Shown here: positions 51,389-60,933 of the stretch, piece after piece
Layout: the number at the start of each line of letters is the position of its first letter
How positions within the stretch are numbered: the first letter of the stretch is position 1
Assembly: GCF_029846715.1 (NCBI RefSeq)
Contig: NZ_JARVWW010000001.1
Location: forward strand, 1-64,000
DNA from: Bradyrhizobium nivariense
GTDB lineage: Bacteria > Pseudomonadota > Alphaproteobacteria > Rhizobiales > Xanthobacteraceae
Direction: 5' to 3'
Length of the DNA stretch: 64,000 nt
Position numbers and translations under genes: made by a program
The notes under the pieces: generated by a model
Database searches by the model: none
Seen by the model: only the letters and a program-made list of their open reading frames with translations
Told to the model about the DNA's origin: nothing

Positions 51389-51931
51389 GTGAGTATTCCG
51401 AATATCATTACCCTGGGCCGCATCATGCTGGTCCCGATCATCGTCTGGGCCATCGTGTCGAGCCAAATGGAGGTGGCGTTCGCCGTCTTCCTGATCGCCG
51501 GTATCAGCGATGCCGTGGACGGCTTCCTCGCCAAGCGCTTCAACATGACGAGCGAGCTCGGCGCCCTGCTCGATCCGCTCGCCGACAAGGCGCTGCTGGT
51601 CTCGATCTACATGGCCCTGGGCATCTGGGGTGCGATTCCGCGCTGGATCGTCATCCTGGTGGTCTCGCGCGACATCATGATCGTCGCCGCCGTTATGGTA
51701 TCGTGGCTGTTCGACCGCCCTGTCGAGATGAAGCCCTCCAAGGTATCCAAACTCAACACTGTGGCCCAGGTGGCGTTCGCGGCGCTGGTGCTGGCGGCGC
51801 TCGCCTTCGGCTTCAAGCCCGCCCCTTATGATATAATCCTGATGGGCCTCGTCACGGTGTTCACGCTCTCCTCCGTGTCGCTCTATCTCGTCGAGTGGTT
51901 GCGGCACATGAGCACGATCGAGGCCAAGTAG
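51389..51931 (+). CDS. CDP-alcohol phosphatidyltransferase
   Basis: 180 residues from GTG 51389 (a longer start at 51287 would add 34 unlikely residues). Membrane enzyme; SIPNIITLGRIMLVPIIVWA is the first helix. CDP-alcohol motif reads SDAVDGFLAKRFNMTSELGALLDPLADKAL, matching D-x2-DG-x2-A-[RK]-x(n)-G-x3-D-x3-D with lysine in place of the usual arginine. Likely phosphatidylglycerophosphate synthase-like, or cardiolipin synthase of the CDP type; substrate not certain. Its C terminus lies in a 19-bp tandem repeat. Confidence 0.85.
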   Translation: MSIPNIITLGRIMLVPIIVWAIVSSQMEVAFAVFLIAGISDAVDGFLAKRFNMTSELGALLDPLADKALLVSIYMALGIWGAIPRWIVILVVSRDIMIVAAVMVSWLFDRPVEMKPSKVSKLNTVAQVAFAALVLAALAFGFKPAPYDIILMGLVTVFTLSSVSLYLVEWLRHMSTIEAK

Positions 51932-51967
51932 CACGATCGAGGCCAAGTAGTACGATCGAGGCCAAAT
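51911..51967 (+). repeat. 19-bp tandem repeat, 3 units
   Basis: AGCACGATCGAGGCCAAGT at 51911-51929 and 51930-51948, then AGTACGATCGAGGCCAAAT at 51949-51967. The first unit encodes the last residues (STIEAK-stop region) of the CDP-alcohol transferase; the others lie between that stop and hdaA. Confidence 0.92.
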
Positions 51968-51975
51968 GAGTTGGG

Positions 51976-52740
51976 ATGCGGCCCCGCAAAAGGCCAACTC
52001 CCGCTCGATTAAGTCGCCTCTCATCAAACGAAGCCGGCACGCCGGCACGGAGCAAAGCAAGCGTGCCAGGCCGCGTTCATCCCCGACAATTGGCGTTTTC
52101 GCTTCCGCATGCGGAAAGCCTGAGCCGGGACAATTTTCTCGAAGGCCCCGCCAACACCGCCGGTCTCGCCCTCATCGACGCCTGGCCGGAATGGCCGAAC
52201 CGGATCATGTGGCTGGCCGGCCCGGAAGGGAGCGGCAAGAGTCATCTCGCCGCGATCTGGGCCGAGGCTTCAGGCGCCCGCTCGACCACGGCCAATGGGC
52301 TGACCGCCGAAGCCGTTCCGGGTACGCTCGTCACCGGCGCGCTGGTGGTTGAGGATCTCAAGGCCAGGGAGTTCGACGAGCGCGCCCTGTTCCATCTGAT
52401 GAACCTCGCCCGCGAGGATGGCGCCTACGTCCTCTTCACCGGGCGCGAGGTGCCGGCATCGCTCGAGATCGAGCTTCCCGACCTGCGTTCGCGGCTGCGC
52501 GCCGTGCCTGTCATCTCGCTGCTGCCGCCTGACGACCAGCTGTTCCGCGGCCTGATCGTCAAATTCTGCGCCGACCGCCAGCTCGCCGTGGATGAGAGCG
52601 TGGTCAGCTATCTCGCCACCCGCCTGGAGCGGTCCTCGGCCGCCGCCCGGCAGGCCGTGGAACTGCTGGACAGCGAGGCCCTGCGCCTCGGCCGCCCCGT
52701 CACGCGGGCCCTGGCCGCCGAGCTGCTCCGGGATGTCTGA
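51976..52740 (+). CDS. hdaA: DnaA-like AAA+ protein HdaA
   Basis: 254 residues. Short DnaA relative without the C-terminal DNA-binding domain: QLAFSLPHAESLSRDNFLEG, Walker A LAGPEGSGKSHLAAIWAEA, a VVEDLKAREFDERALFHL sensor region and DLRSRLRAVPVISLLPPDD. HdaA stimulates hydrolysis of DnaA-bound ATP with the DNA clamp and prevents over-initiation of replication in alphaproteobacteria. The first 35 residues are basic and variable, so the true start could be later. Followed by ppk after 98 bases. Confidence 0.85.
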   Translation: MRPRKRPTPARLSRLSSNEAGTPARSKASVPGRVHPRQLAFSLPHAESLSRDNFLEGPANTAGLALIDAWPEWPNRIMWLAGPEGSGKSHLAAIWAEASGARSTTANGLTAEAVPGTLVTGALVVEDLKAREFDERALFHLMNLAREDGAYVLFTGREVPASLEIELPDLRSRLRAVPVISLLPPDDQLFRGLIVKFCADRQLAVDESVVSYLATRLERSSAAARQAVELLDSEALRLGRPVTRALAAELLRDV

Positions 52741-52777
52741 CCAAGGCGGCTTGACGCGGCCGGGCTGCGGAACATCA

Positions 52778-52795
52778 ATGTCATCGAAACGTCAT
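52778..52795 (+). promoter_or_regulatory. candidate PHO box before ppk
   Basis: ATGTCATCGAAACGTCAT: compared with CTGTCAT-N4-CTGTCAT, 11 of 14 fixed positions match with correct spacing. Lies 43 bases upstream of the annotated ppk start. Polyphosphate kinase belongs to PhoB regulons in several bacteria. Confidence 0.45.
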
Positions 52796-52838
52796 CGCTC
52801 TAACACATGCTCCCGGCGGTTTTGCGCATAAGTCGCAA

Positions 52839-55061
52839 ATGTGGGCGAACTGGATGGACCGACTTCTGATGGACTCTGCGCAAGCTGTTGAAGTTAAAGA
52901 AAAAGCCCAAGAAGCCGAGAGCCTTCCGGCGATTGCATCGAGCCCCGAGCGGTTCATCAATCGCGAGCTCTCATGGCTGCATTTCAACCGGCGCGTCCTG
53001 GAGGAATCGGTCAATCCCAGCCACCCCATGCTGGAGCGGGTGCGATTCCTGTCGATTTCAGCGAATAACCTCGACGAGTTCTTCATGGTCCGCGTCGCCG
53101 GTATCAAGGCCCAGGTGCGCGAGGGCATTGCCGAGCGTAGCCCCGACGGCCTGACGCCGTCCGAGCAGCTCGCGCTCATCAACCGGACCGTCTCGCAGCT
53201 TGCCTCCGACCAGCAGGCGATCTGGCGCGACCTGCGCGGCACGCTGGCCGACGAGGGCATCGTGCTGGTCGAGGGCAAGGAGGTCACCAAGGCGGAACGA
53301 ACCTGGGTCGAAGATTACTTCCTCAGCAACGTGTTCCCGCTGCTGACGCCGCTCGCGATCGACCCGGCCCACCCCTTCCCGTTCATTCCGAGCCTCGGCT
53401 TCACCATCGCGCTCCAGCTCACGCGCGCCGTCGACGGCAAGCAGATGAACGCGCTGATCCGCATGCCCGGCAAGATCGACCGCTTCATTCGCCTGCCGTC
53501 TGACGGCAAGGTCGTCCGGCTGATCTCGCTGGAGCAGGCCACCGCGCTGTTCATCAACCGCCTGTTCCCCGGCTACAATCTTCATGGCCAGGGCGCTTTC
53601 CGCATCATCCGCGACTCCGAGCTCGAGATCGAGGAAGAGGCCGAGGATCTCGTCCGCCTGTTCGAGACAGCGCTGAAGCGCCGCCGCCGCGGGTCGGTGA
53701 TCCGGCTCGAGATCGACGCCAAGATGCCGGAGCAGCTGCGCGGCTTCGTGCAGCATGCGCTGTCGGCCGCCGACGACGAGGTGTTGCTGGTCGATGGCGT
53801 GCTGGCCATGAACGAGCTCTCGCAGCTCACTCGCCTCGACCGGCCCGATCTCGAATTCACCCCTTACGTGCCGCGCCATCCCGAGCGCGTGCGCGAGCAC
53901 GGCGGCGACATCTTCGCCGCGATCCGGCAGAAGGACCTCGTCGTCCATCACCCCTACGAATCCTTCGACGTGGTGGTGCAGTTTCTCCAGCAGGCGACGC
54001 GCGACCCCGACGTCGTCGCCATCAAGCAGACGCTCTACCGTACCTCCAGCAACTCGCCGATCGTGCGGGCGCTGGTGGAAGCCGCCGAAGCCGGCAAATC
54101 CGTCACCGCGCTGATCGAGCTGAAGGCGCGCTTCGACGAAGAGGCCAACATCCGCTGGGCGCGCGACCTCGAGCGCGCCGGCGTGCAGGTCGTCTACGGC
54201 TTCCTCGAACTGAAGACGCACGCGAAACTGTCGATGGTGGTGCGGCGCGAGGGCGGCAGCCTCACGACCTACGTCCACACCGGCACCGGCAATTACCACC
54301 CGGTGACCGCGCGCATCTACACCGACCTCTCCTACTTCACCTCGGATCCGACCATCGGCCGCGACGCTGCGCGCGTGTTCAACTTCATTACCGGCTATGC
54401 GGCGCCGAGCGATCTGGAAAAGATGGCGGTATCGCCGCTGACCTTGCGCAAGCGCATCATCGAGCACATCCAGGGCGAGACCGCGCATGCGCGGCACGGC
54501 CGGCCCGGTGCGGTCTGGATGAAGATGAACGCGCTGGTCGACCCCGACATCATCGACGCGCTCTACGAGGCCTCACAGGCCGGCGTGCAGGTCGAGCTCG
54601 TGGTACGCGGCATCTGCTGCCTGCGGCCCGGCATTCCCGGCCTGTCGGAGAACATCCGTGTCAAGTCGATCATCGGACGCTTCCTGGAGCACGGCCGAAT
54701 CTACTGCTTCGGCATGGGCCAGGGCCTGCCGAGCGCCAAAGCGGCTGTGTATATCTCCTCGGCCGACATGATGCCGCGCAACCTCGACCGCCGCGTCGAG
54801 GTGCTGTGTCCGCTGCAGAATCCCACGGTGCATCAGCAGGTTCTCGAACAGATCATGGTCGCGAATCTCAAGGACAACGAACAGAGCTGGCAGTTGTTGC
54901 CGGACGGGTCCTCAACGCGTATGAAGACCGCGAAGGGCGAGGAGCCTTTCAACGTCCACAACTACTTCATGACAAATCCGAGTCTGTCTGGCCGTGGAAA
55001 GTCGCTCAAGGAATCCTCGCCGCGCCGCCTCACGCGCCGTAATGAACGTCACCAATCCTGA
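52839..55061 (+). CDS. ppk: polyphosphate kinase 1
   Basis: 740 residues. Reversibly polymerises the ATP gamma-phosphate into polyphosphate. Landmarks: [48 protein letters not shown], and [46 protein letters not shown], the autophosphorylated-His region [19 protein letters not shown] with [19 protein letters not shown]. Membrane-associated cytoplasmic enzyme. The first 10 residues are uncertain (alternative ATG codons at 52854 and 52869). Followed by ppx after 15 bases and preceded by a PHO-box-like site. Confidence 0.96.
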   Translation: MWANWMDRLLMDSAQAVEVKEKAQEAESLPAIASSPERFINRELSWLHFNRRVLEESVNPSHPMLERVRFLSISANNLDEFFMVRVAGIKAQVREGIAERSPDGLTPSEQLALINRTVSQLASDQQAIWRDLRGTLADEGIVLVEGKEVTKAERTWVEDYFLSNVFPLLTPLAIDPAHPFPFIPSLGFTIALQLTRAVDGKQMNALIRMPGKIDRFIRLPSDGKVVRLISLEQATALFINRLFPGYNLHGQGAFRIIRDSELEIEEEAEDLVRLFETALKRRRRGSVIRLEIDAKMPEQLRGFVQHALSAADDEVLLVDGVLAMNELSQLTRLDRPDLEFTPYVPRHPERVREHGGDIFAAIRQKDLVVHHPYESFDVVVQFLQQATRDPDVVAIKQTLYRTSSNSPIVRALVEAAEAGKSVTALIELKARFDEEANIRWARDLERAGVQVVYGFLELKTHAKLSMVVRREGGSLTTYVHTGTGNYHPVTARIYTDLSYFTSDPTIGRDAARVFNFITGYAAPSDLEKMAVSPLTLRKRIIEHIQGETAHARHGRPGAVWMKMNALVDPDIIDALYEASQAGVQVELVVRGICCLRPGIPGLSENIRVKSIIGRFLEHGRIYCFGMGQGLPSAKAAVYISSADMMPRNLDRRVEVLCPLQNPTVHQQVLEQIMVANLKDNEQSWQLLPDGSSTRMKTAKGEEPFNVHNYFMTNPSLSGRGKSLKESSPRRLTRRNERHQS

Positions 55062-55076
55062 TCCGGGACCTTCGAC

Positions 55077-56579
55077 GTGAAGCGGCCGCGCAAGCGCGGC
55101 TCGAGCGTCGCGGTCATCGACATCGGCTCCAACTCGGTCCGTCTCGTCGTGTACGAGGGACTGACGCGGAGCCTGATTCCGATCTTCAACGAGAAGACGC
55201 TGTGCGGCCTCGGGCGCGAGGTGCAGAGCACCGGCCTACTCGCGCCCGACGCCGTCGACAAGGCGCTGACCTCGCTCAAGCGCTTCCGTGCGCTGTGTCG
55301 GGTGATGCAGGTCGGACGGGTGTTTGCGATTGCGACCGCCGCCTGCCGCGATGCCTCCAACGGCCCCGACTTCATCGCCAAAGCCGAGCGCATCTGCGCC
55401 GTGAAGATCGAGATCCTGTCGGGCCCGCGCGAGGCGCGGCTGTCGGCGCTCGGCGTGATCTCCGGCATCCATCACCCCGACGGCATCGTCGGCGACCTCG
55501 GCGGCGGCTCGCTCGAACTGATCGACGTGCGCAAGAACAACGTGCGCAGCGGCGTGACGCTGCCGCTCGGCGGCCTCGCGCTGCAGGACCTCGCGCATAA
55601 ATCGCTCAAACGCGCCGACCGCATCGTGCGCGAGGCGCTCGACGGGGTGCCGCAGCTCAAGGCAGGTAGTGGCCGCAGCTTCTACGCCGTCGGCGGCACC
55701 TGGCGCGCGCTTGCGCGCATCCACATCATCCAGAGCGGCTATCCGCTCCAGGTGATGCACGGCTATTCGATTTCGGCCGCCGAGGCGCTCGACTTTTCGC
55801 GTCGTCTCCGCCGGCTTGCGGCCGTCGACATGCTCGCCGACATCGAGATCGTCGCCGATGCCCGGCGCCCGCTCCTCACCTATGCGGCACTGGTGCTCGA
55901 GCACATCATCCGGGTGGCGAAGCCGAAGACCATCGTGTTCTCGACCTTCGGCGTGCGCGAGGGCCTGCTGCACGAGAAGCTGCCGGAATCCGAACGCAAC
56001 AAGGACGGACTGATTTGCGCGGCCGAGGAGCTGAATCAGCTGCTGTCGCGTTCGGCGAAGCACGCCCGCGAGCTGATCGCCTGGACCGACCGCCTCGCGC
56101 GCGTGGTGAAGCTGCGCGAGACCGGCGAGGATCGCCGCCTGCGCCACGCCGCGTGCCTGCTGTCCGACATCGGCTGGCGCGTGCATCCCGACCATCGCGG
56201 CGAGCAGACGCTGAGCCTCGTCGTCCACGGCAATTTCGGCGCGATCACCCACACCGAGCGCGCCTTCGTCGGCCTGTCCGTGTTCTATCGCTATGCCGGC
56301 CTGAGCGAGGAGAACCAGCCGCCCGTCACCCTGCAGGAGCTGCTGACGCCGGCGCAGCTCGAACGAGCCCGCCTGCTGGGCGCGGCCTTCCGCGTCGCGC
56401 ATCTGATCTCGGCGGCGCGTCCGGGCGTCCTGCCCGCGACGCATTTCCGCAGCGTGGGCCGCAAGCTGTTGCTGGTGTTCGAGCACCGCCTCGGCGATCT
56501 CGTCGCGGACCGCGTCGGCAGCCGCTTCCGCGCGCTCGCCCGGCGGATCAACCGCGCCGGCTCGATCATCCGGCGCTAA
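55077..56579 (+). CDS. ppx: exopolyphosphatase/GppA family phosphatase
   Basis: 500 residues starting GTG 55077, 15 bases after ppk. Actin-like ATPase fold: VAVIDIGSNSVRLVVYE, VFAIATAACRDASNG, GIVGDLGGGSLELIDVR, FYAVGGTWRALARIHI, then an HD-like C-terminal part (CLLSDIGWRVHPDHRGEQTLSLVVHG). Releases terminal phosphate from polyphosphate or ppGpp precursor pppGpp. Operon with ppk allows opposing synthesis and breakdown. Whether mainly Ppx or GppA cannot be decided by sequence. Confidence 0.94.
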   Translation: MKRPRKRGSSVAVIDIGSNSVRLVVYEGLTRSLIPIFNEKTLCGLGREVQSTGLLAPDAVDKALTSLKRFRALCRVMQVGRVFAIATAACRDASNGPDFIAKAERICAVKIEILSGPREARLSALGVISGIHHPDGIVGDLGGGSLELIDVRKNNVRSGVTLPLGGLALQDLAHKSLKRADRIVREALDGVPQLKAGSGRSFYAVGGTWRALARIHIIQSGYPLQVMHGYSISAAEALDFSRRLRRLAAVDMLADIEIVADARRPLLTYAALVLEHIIRVAKPKTIVFSTFGVREGLLHEKLPESERNKDGLICAAEELNQLLSRSAKHARELIAWTDRLARVVKLRETGEDRRLRHAACLLSDIGWRVHPDHRGEQTLSLVVHGNFGAITHTERAFVGLSVFYRYAGLSEENQPPVTLQELLTPAQLERARLLGAAFRVAHLISAARPGVLPATHFRSVGRKLLLVFEHRLGDLVADRVGSRFRALARRINRAGSIIRR

Positions 56580-56584
56580 AGCGT

Positions 56585-56625
56585 GATCCGGAAAAGTGTG
56601 AAGCGGTTTTCCGAAAAGATCATGC
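56585..56625. repeat. 41-nt interspersed repeat, copy B
   Basis: Begins GATCCGGAAAAGTGTGAAGC and ends AAAAGATCATGC; reverse complement of copy A (47591-47631) with two mismatches. Located six bases after the ppx stop, between convergent genes. Confidence 0.8.
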
Positions 56626-56638
56626 CCAAAAGATAAAT

Positions 56639-57499
56639 CTACTCCGCCGAGACCTTGGCGTGCTGCTCGGAAGCCTCCAGCGCGGCCGCGCTCAGGCTGC
56701 GCCGGCGCCAGATGGTGCCGACGACCAGCACGACGATGACGCCGAGCGCTGCGCACAGATATTCGCCGCCACCGCCGCCATGGGCGAATTGCGGCGGGAT
56801 GCGCAAGGCGCCGAGCATGTTGTCCAGCGAGGCGCCGAACGGACCGTCGAACAGCGTGTGCAGCCTCGGCGCGATGGCGGGATCGGTCGCAATCACCTCG
56901 CCCGCGATCCAGCCGAGCAGCGCCGCGCCGGCCCACACCAGAACCGGCAGCTTTGCGAGCAGCGCCATGATCAGCGCCGCACCGGCAACGATCAGCGGCA
57001 CGCTGATGGCAAGACCGAGCACCAGCAAGGGCACGCTGCCATTGGCGGCCGCGGCCACCGCAATGACGTTGTCCAGACTCATGACGATGTCGGCAACGAC
57101 GACGATCTGCACGGCCTGCCACAGATGCGAGGCCGACTCGACGCCGTCCTCGTCCTCCTGTTCCGGCACCAGCAGCTTTGCCGCGATCACGATCAGGGCG
57201 AGACCGCCGACGAGCTTGAGGTAAGGCAGCTCCATCAGGCTCGCGACGATGCCGGTGAAGATGATCCGCAGCAGCACCGCCGCGCCGGCACCCAGGATCA
57301 TGCCCCAGAGCCGGTGCCGCGGCTTGAGGCCGCGGCAGGCGAGCGCGATCACCAGCGCATTGTCACCGGACAAAAGGATGTTGATCCAGATGATCTTGCC
57401 GACCGCAACCCAGAAGGTCGGTTCGGCCATCTCGTTGCGAAACTGGGTGAAGAATGCCCCGATCGTAGCGGGATCGAAGATCTGCCAGAGCCAGTTCAC
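56639..57499 (-). CDS. TerC family membrane protein (YjbE type)
   Basis: 286 residues with at least seven hydrophobic helices. TerC marks: KIIWINILLSGDNALVIALACRGL and VVVADIVMSLDNVIAVAAAANGS, two copies of the S-[GL]-DN motif whose aspartates bind metal. Homologues export manganese or load metalloenzymes. The soluble tail after residue 200 (FAHGGGGGEYLCAALG) is unusual with a glycine run. Faces ppx, convergent; no clear partner. Confidence 0.85.
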   Translation of the reverse strand: MNWLWQIFDPATIGAFFTQFRNEMAEPTFWVAVGKIIWINILLSGDNALVIALACRGLKPRHRLWGMILGAGAAVLLRIIFTGIVASLMELPYLKLVGGLALIVIAAKLLVPEQEDEDGVESASHLWQAVQIVVVADIVMSLDNVIAVAAAANGSVPLLVLGLAISVPLIVAGAALIMALLAKLPVLVWAGAALLGWIAGEVIATDPAIAPRLHTLFDGPFGASLDNMLGALRIPPQFAHGGGGGEYLCAALGVIVVLVVGTIWRRRSLSAAALEASEQHAKVSAE

Positions 57500-57543
57500 A
57501 ATACGTCCTTTCGCCGCGTCTTTTTAACCTATCGGCTGACGGA

Positions 57544-57966
57544 TCAGCCGACGATCTCATTGCCCGAGAAGAACTGCGCGATTTCGATCGCGGCAGTCTC
57601 CGGCGCATCCGAACCGTGCGCAGAGTTCTCGCCGATCGACTTTGCGTAGAGCTTGCGGATGGTGCCGTCGGCCGCCTTGGACGGATCGGTCGCACCCATC
57701 GCGTCGCGATACTTGGCGACGGCGCCCTCGCCTTCCAGCACCTGGACCACCACGGGGCCCGAGGTCATGAATTCCACCAGCTCACCGAAGAAAGGCCGCG
57801 CCTTGTGGACTGCATAGAAGGTCTCGGCCTGCTCCTTGGTCATGCGGATGCGCTTCTGCGCGACGATGCGCAGGCCCGCCTTCTCGATCACGGCGTTAAC
57901 CGCACCGGTCAGGTTACGCGCGGTGGCGTCGGGCTTGATGATCGAGAAAGTGCGTTCGATGGCCAT
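57544..57966 (-). CDS. ndk: nucleoside diphosphate kinase
   Basis: 140 residues from ATG 57966 (AAGGACAAGATT ahead). Exchanges phosphate between NTPs and NDPs. Motifs: [18 protein letters not shown], and [22 protein letters not shown], with the phosphorylated His in NSAHGSD. Standard length and complete. The open frame upstream of this ATG is untranslated by this view. Confidence 0.97.
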   Translation of the reverse strand: MAIERTFSIIKPDATARNLTGAVNAVIEKAGLRIVAQKRIRMTKEQAETFYAVHKARPFFGELVEFMTSGPVVVQVLEGEGAVAKYRDAMGATDPSKAADGTIRKLYAKSIGENSAHGSDAPETAAIEIAQFFSGNEIVG

Positions 57967-58275
57967 AATCTTGTCCTTGGAAAGAATGCGGTGGTTCGGA
58001 GTTGCCGGGCTTATATCGGCGCCTTCGCCGGACGGCAAGCGACCGCCGGAATGTCTCACTGGCGCTTCGCCGCAGGAGCGAGCTGCCGATTCCAGCATGG
58101 ATTACAACAATTTCACCCAGATGAACCCAATCTGAAGCCCCCGTCAGGATTCGGTTCAGCTTCGCCGGCATAAGGTCGGGTCTATCGAAACTGAAACCTG
58201 ATGATCAGGCAGACCGTTTCGGCGGCCTTTCCATCGGCGCGATAGCCCCGCGCCGGCAAGTTTGAGGAGATCACC

Positions 58276-58533
58276 ATGTTGAGGAAACTTTCGCTTGCCG
58301 CTGTCGCAGCGGTCGCGCTGGGTGCCGCGCTGGCGCCGACCTCCGCTTCCGCTCACTGGCATGGCGGCGGCTGGGGCTGGCACGGTGGCGGCGGCTGGCA
58401 CGGCGGTGGCTACCGCTGGGGTGGACCGCGCTTCTATGCCCCCGTCTCCTACGGTTATGGCGGTTGCTATGCGCGCCGGCTGGTCCCGACCCCCTGGGGA
58501 CCCCGCTGGCGGATGATCAACCGCTGCTACTGA
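58276..58533 (+). CDS. small secreted His/Gly/Trp-rich protein
   Basis: 85 residues: MLRKLSLAAVAAVALGAALAPTSASA signal peptide, then HWHGGGWGWHGGGGWHGGG, and a tail YGYGGCYARRLVPTPWGPRW-RMINRCY with two cysteines. Low-complexity secreted proteins of this kind are frequent in rhizobia; histidines could bind metal but no function is known. GGAGATCACC precedes the ATG. A terminator follows at 58605. Confidence 0.8.
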   Translation: MLRKLSLAAVAAVALGAALAPTSASAHWHGGGWGWHGGGGWHGGGYRWGGPRFYAPVSYGYGGCYARRLVPTPWGPRWRMINRCY

Positions 58534-58537
58534 GCCC

Positions 58538-58567
58538 GACAGCACCTTTCCAGACAGCACCTTTCCA
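58538..58567 (+). repeat. 15-bp tandem repeat (2 units)
   Basis: GACAGCACCTTTCCA twice (58538-58552, 58553-58567), followed by GGTACCT...AAGGTACC, in the 3' untranslated region of the His/Gly-rich gene. Confidence 0.75.
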
Positions 58568-58604
58568 AGGGTACCTCAGCCCCCCAAGGTACCTTCCAAG
58601 CGAG

Positions 58605-58633
58605 GCCCCGGCGTTCCCCTGCGCCGGGGCTTT
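58605..58633 (+). terminator. rho-independent terminator
   Basis: GCCCCGGCG (58605-58613), loop TTCCCCTG, CGCCGGGGC (58622-58630), TTT. Nine perfect pairs; T-run short. Confidence 0.8.
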
Positions 58634-58768
58634 GCATTCGGATGGGTTATTGCGCGGCTTCATGCAATTTTCGCTAGAATGCCGGGCAATCTCTGCGAGT
58701 GGCGAAACCATTTGGGGGCCAAGGACTTGATACCGTGTCACTTCTGTTTGAGAACACGGAACCCTGCG

Positions 58769-58942
58769 ATGGCTGGCCCTTTTGCCAATGACAGCGAACA
58801 AATCGACCGGCGCACCAGCCGCGCGATCTCCGATGCCGTGGCCGAACGGCTCCAGCAGAGCTTGCGCCCCGAAGCCAGGCTCCCGACACACCTTGAGCAA
58901 CTCCTCAACGAGCTGAAGCAGCGTGACCGCGAACCGCACTGA
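58769..58942 (+). CDS. small helical protein, 57 aa
   Basis: From ATG 58769: MAGPFANDSEQIDRRTSRAI then SDAVAERLQQSLRPEARLPT and HLEQLLNELKQRDREPH. Amphipathic helices, highly charged. It looks loosely like short anti-sigma/anchor proteins such as NepR, but no EcfG or PhyR genes are near, so I give no function. Not a shadow, since the other frames are poor and no overlapping gene exists. Confidence 0.55.
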   Translation: MAGPFANDSEQIDRRTSRAISDAVAERLQQSLRPEARLPTHLEQLLNELKQRDREPH

Positions 58943-59028
58943 CTTAATAAGGGCTGGCTTGATAAGGGCCGGCTTGCGGACACGGAAAAACGGGTTGCGT
59001 TTGATCCCGGCTGCGGTGACAAGGCCGC

Positions 59029-60891
59029 ATGCTGTCCATCAACGACCTCTCCATCCGCCTCGCCGGACGCCTTCTGATTGACCAGGGTTCCGTGCAGATC
59101 ACGCCCGGATCCCGTGTCGGCATGGTCGGTCGCAACGGCACCGGCAAATCGACCCTGTTCAAGGCGATCCGCGGCGAGCTCGCGGCCGAGCACGGCACGG
59201 TGATGCTGCCGCCGCGATGGCGCGTCGGCAGCCTCGCGCAGGAAGCCCCGAACGGCCCCGAGAGCCTGATCTCGGTCGTGCTCAAGGCCGACCTCGAACG
59301 CGACGCGCTGCTTACCGAGGCCGAGAGCGCGACCGATCCGCACCGGATCGCCGAGATCCAGACCCGGCTGGTCGATATCGACGCGCATTCGGCACCGAGC
59401 CGTGCCGCAGCCATCCTTTCCGGCCTCGGCTTCTCCGCCACCGACCAGCTCCGCCCTTGCGCCGAATTCTCCGGCGGCTGGCGCATGCGCGTTGCGCTTG
59501 CCGCAACGCTGTTCGCGGCTCCCGACCTGTTGCTGCTCGATGAGCCCACCAACTATCTCGACCTCGAAGGCACGCTGTGGCTCGAGGATCATCTCGCGCA
59601 TTATCCGCGCACCGTGATCGTGATCAGCCATGACCGCGACCTGCTGGAAAGCTCGGTCGACCAGATCCTGCATCTGGATCGCGGCAAGCTCACGCTCTAC
59701 AAAGGCACCTATTCCTCGTTCGAGGAGCAGCGCGCCGGCCGCGAGATGCTCGATGCCAAGCAGGTCAAGCGCCAGGAAGCCGAACGCGCGCGCCTGCAAG
59801 CCTTCGTCGACCGCTTCAAGGCCAAGGCCTCGAAAGCCCGGCAGGCACAATCGCGGGTCAAAATGCTGGAGCGGCTGAAGCCGATCACGGCGCTGGTCAC
59901 CCAGGATGTGCGCGAGATCAGCTTTCCCGCGCCCGAGAAGATCCTGTCGCCGCCGATCATCGCCGTCGACAACGCCGCGGTCGGCTACGATCCGGCAACG
60001 CCGGTGCTGGGCCGCGTCACCTTGCGCATCGACAATGACGACCGCATTGCGCTGCTCGGCTCCAACGGCAACGGCAAATCGACCCTTGTAAAACTGCTCG
60101 CCGGCCGCCTTGCGCCGTTCTCGGGCAAGGTGACGCGCGCGGACAAGCTGTCGATCGCCTATTTCGCGCAGCACCAGCTCGACGAACTGAACGAGGACGC
60201 CTCCGCCTACGACCACGTCCGCAAGCTGATGGGCGATGCGCCGGAGGCGAAAGTACGCGCCCGCGCCGGCGCGATCGGTTTTTCCGGCAAGGCGGCCGAC
60301 ACCAGGGTTGGAAAATTGTCGGGCGGCGAGAAGGCGCGGCTCTTGCTGGGACTTGCGACCTTCTTCGGCCCCAACATGATCATCCTGGACGAGCCGACCA
60401 ACCATCTCGACATCGACAGCCGCGCCGCGCTTGCGGAGGCGATCAACGAATTCCCCGGCGCCGTCATCATGGTCTCGCATGATCGCTATCTGATCGAGGC
60501 CTGCGCCGACCGGCTCTGGATCGTCGCCGACCGCACTGTGACCAATTACGACGGCGACCTCGACGAATACCGCCGTCTGGTGCTGTCCGCGCGCAATGGC
60601 GAGCCCGCCCCGCGCGAGCGCAGCGCCGCCGGCGAGAAGCCGCAGCGTCCGAAGTCGGACAACCGCGGCCCGCTGAAGAAACGCATCGCGGAAGCCGAGT
60701 CCGAGATCGCCCGCGTCAGCGAGATCATCACCAAGATCGACACAGCACTGGCGCTGCCCGACATCTTCACCCGCGATCCCAAGCAGGCCGCGCAACTGTC
60801 GAAAGCACGCGCCAATGCGGCCGACGCGCTGGCGCGCGCGGAGGAGCAATGGCTCGAGGCGAGCACGCAGTTTGATGAGGCGGCGGGCTAG
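59029..60891 (+). CDS. ABC-F family ATP-binding protein
   Basis: 620 residues with two ABC domains and no membrane segment. First: Walker A GRNGTGKST, signature FSGGWRMRVALAATL, Walker B LLLLDEPTNYLDLEG; linker about residues 240-290 with RFKAKASKARQAQSRVKMLERL; second: GSNGNGKST, LSGGEKARLLLGL, IILDEPTNHLDID. C-terminal coiled coil (KKRIAEAESEIARVSEIITKI). ABC-F proteins bind the ribosomal E site and rescue stalls or handle difficult peptides, e.g. YheS/Uup. Precise subtype not settled. Confidence 0.93.
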   Translation: MLSINDLSIRLAGRLLIDQGSVQITPGSRVGMVGRNGTGKSTLFKAIRGELAAEHGTVMLPPRWRVGSLAQEAPNGPESLISVVLKADLERDALLTEAESATDPHRIAEIQTRLVDIDAHSAPSRAAAILSGLGFSATDQLRPCAEFSGGWRMRVALAATLFAAPDLLLLDEPTNYLDLEGTLWLEDHLAHYPRTVIVISHDRDLLESSVDQILHLDRGKLTLYKGTYSSFEEQRAGREMLDAKQVKRQEAERARLQAFVDRFKAKASKARQAQSRVKMLERLKPITALVTQDVREISFPAPEKILSPPIIAVDNAAVGYDPATPVLGRVTLRIDNDDRIALLGSNGNGKSTLVKLLAGRLAPFSGKVTRADKLSIAYFAQHQLDELNEDASAYDHVRKLMGDAPEAKVRARAGAIGFSGKAADTRVGKLSGGEKARLLLGLATFFGPNMIILDEPTNHLDIDSRAALAEAINEFPGAVIMVSHDRYLIEACADRLWIVADRTVTNYDGDLDEYRRLVLSARNGEPAPRERSAAGEKPQRPKSDNRGPLKKRIAEAESEIARVSEIITKIDTALALPDIFTRDPKQAAQLSKARANAADALARAEEQWLEASTQFDEAAG

Positions 60892-60933
60892 GCTCGAGGC
60901 CGGCACGCGTGACCGCTGCGCCAGTCACAGCAG

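Noticed and set aside
53058..54497. 479-codon minus-strand ORF inside ppk
   Set aside because: Antisense of conserved polyphosphate kinase motifs, no independent features.
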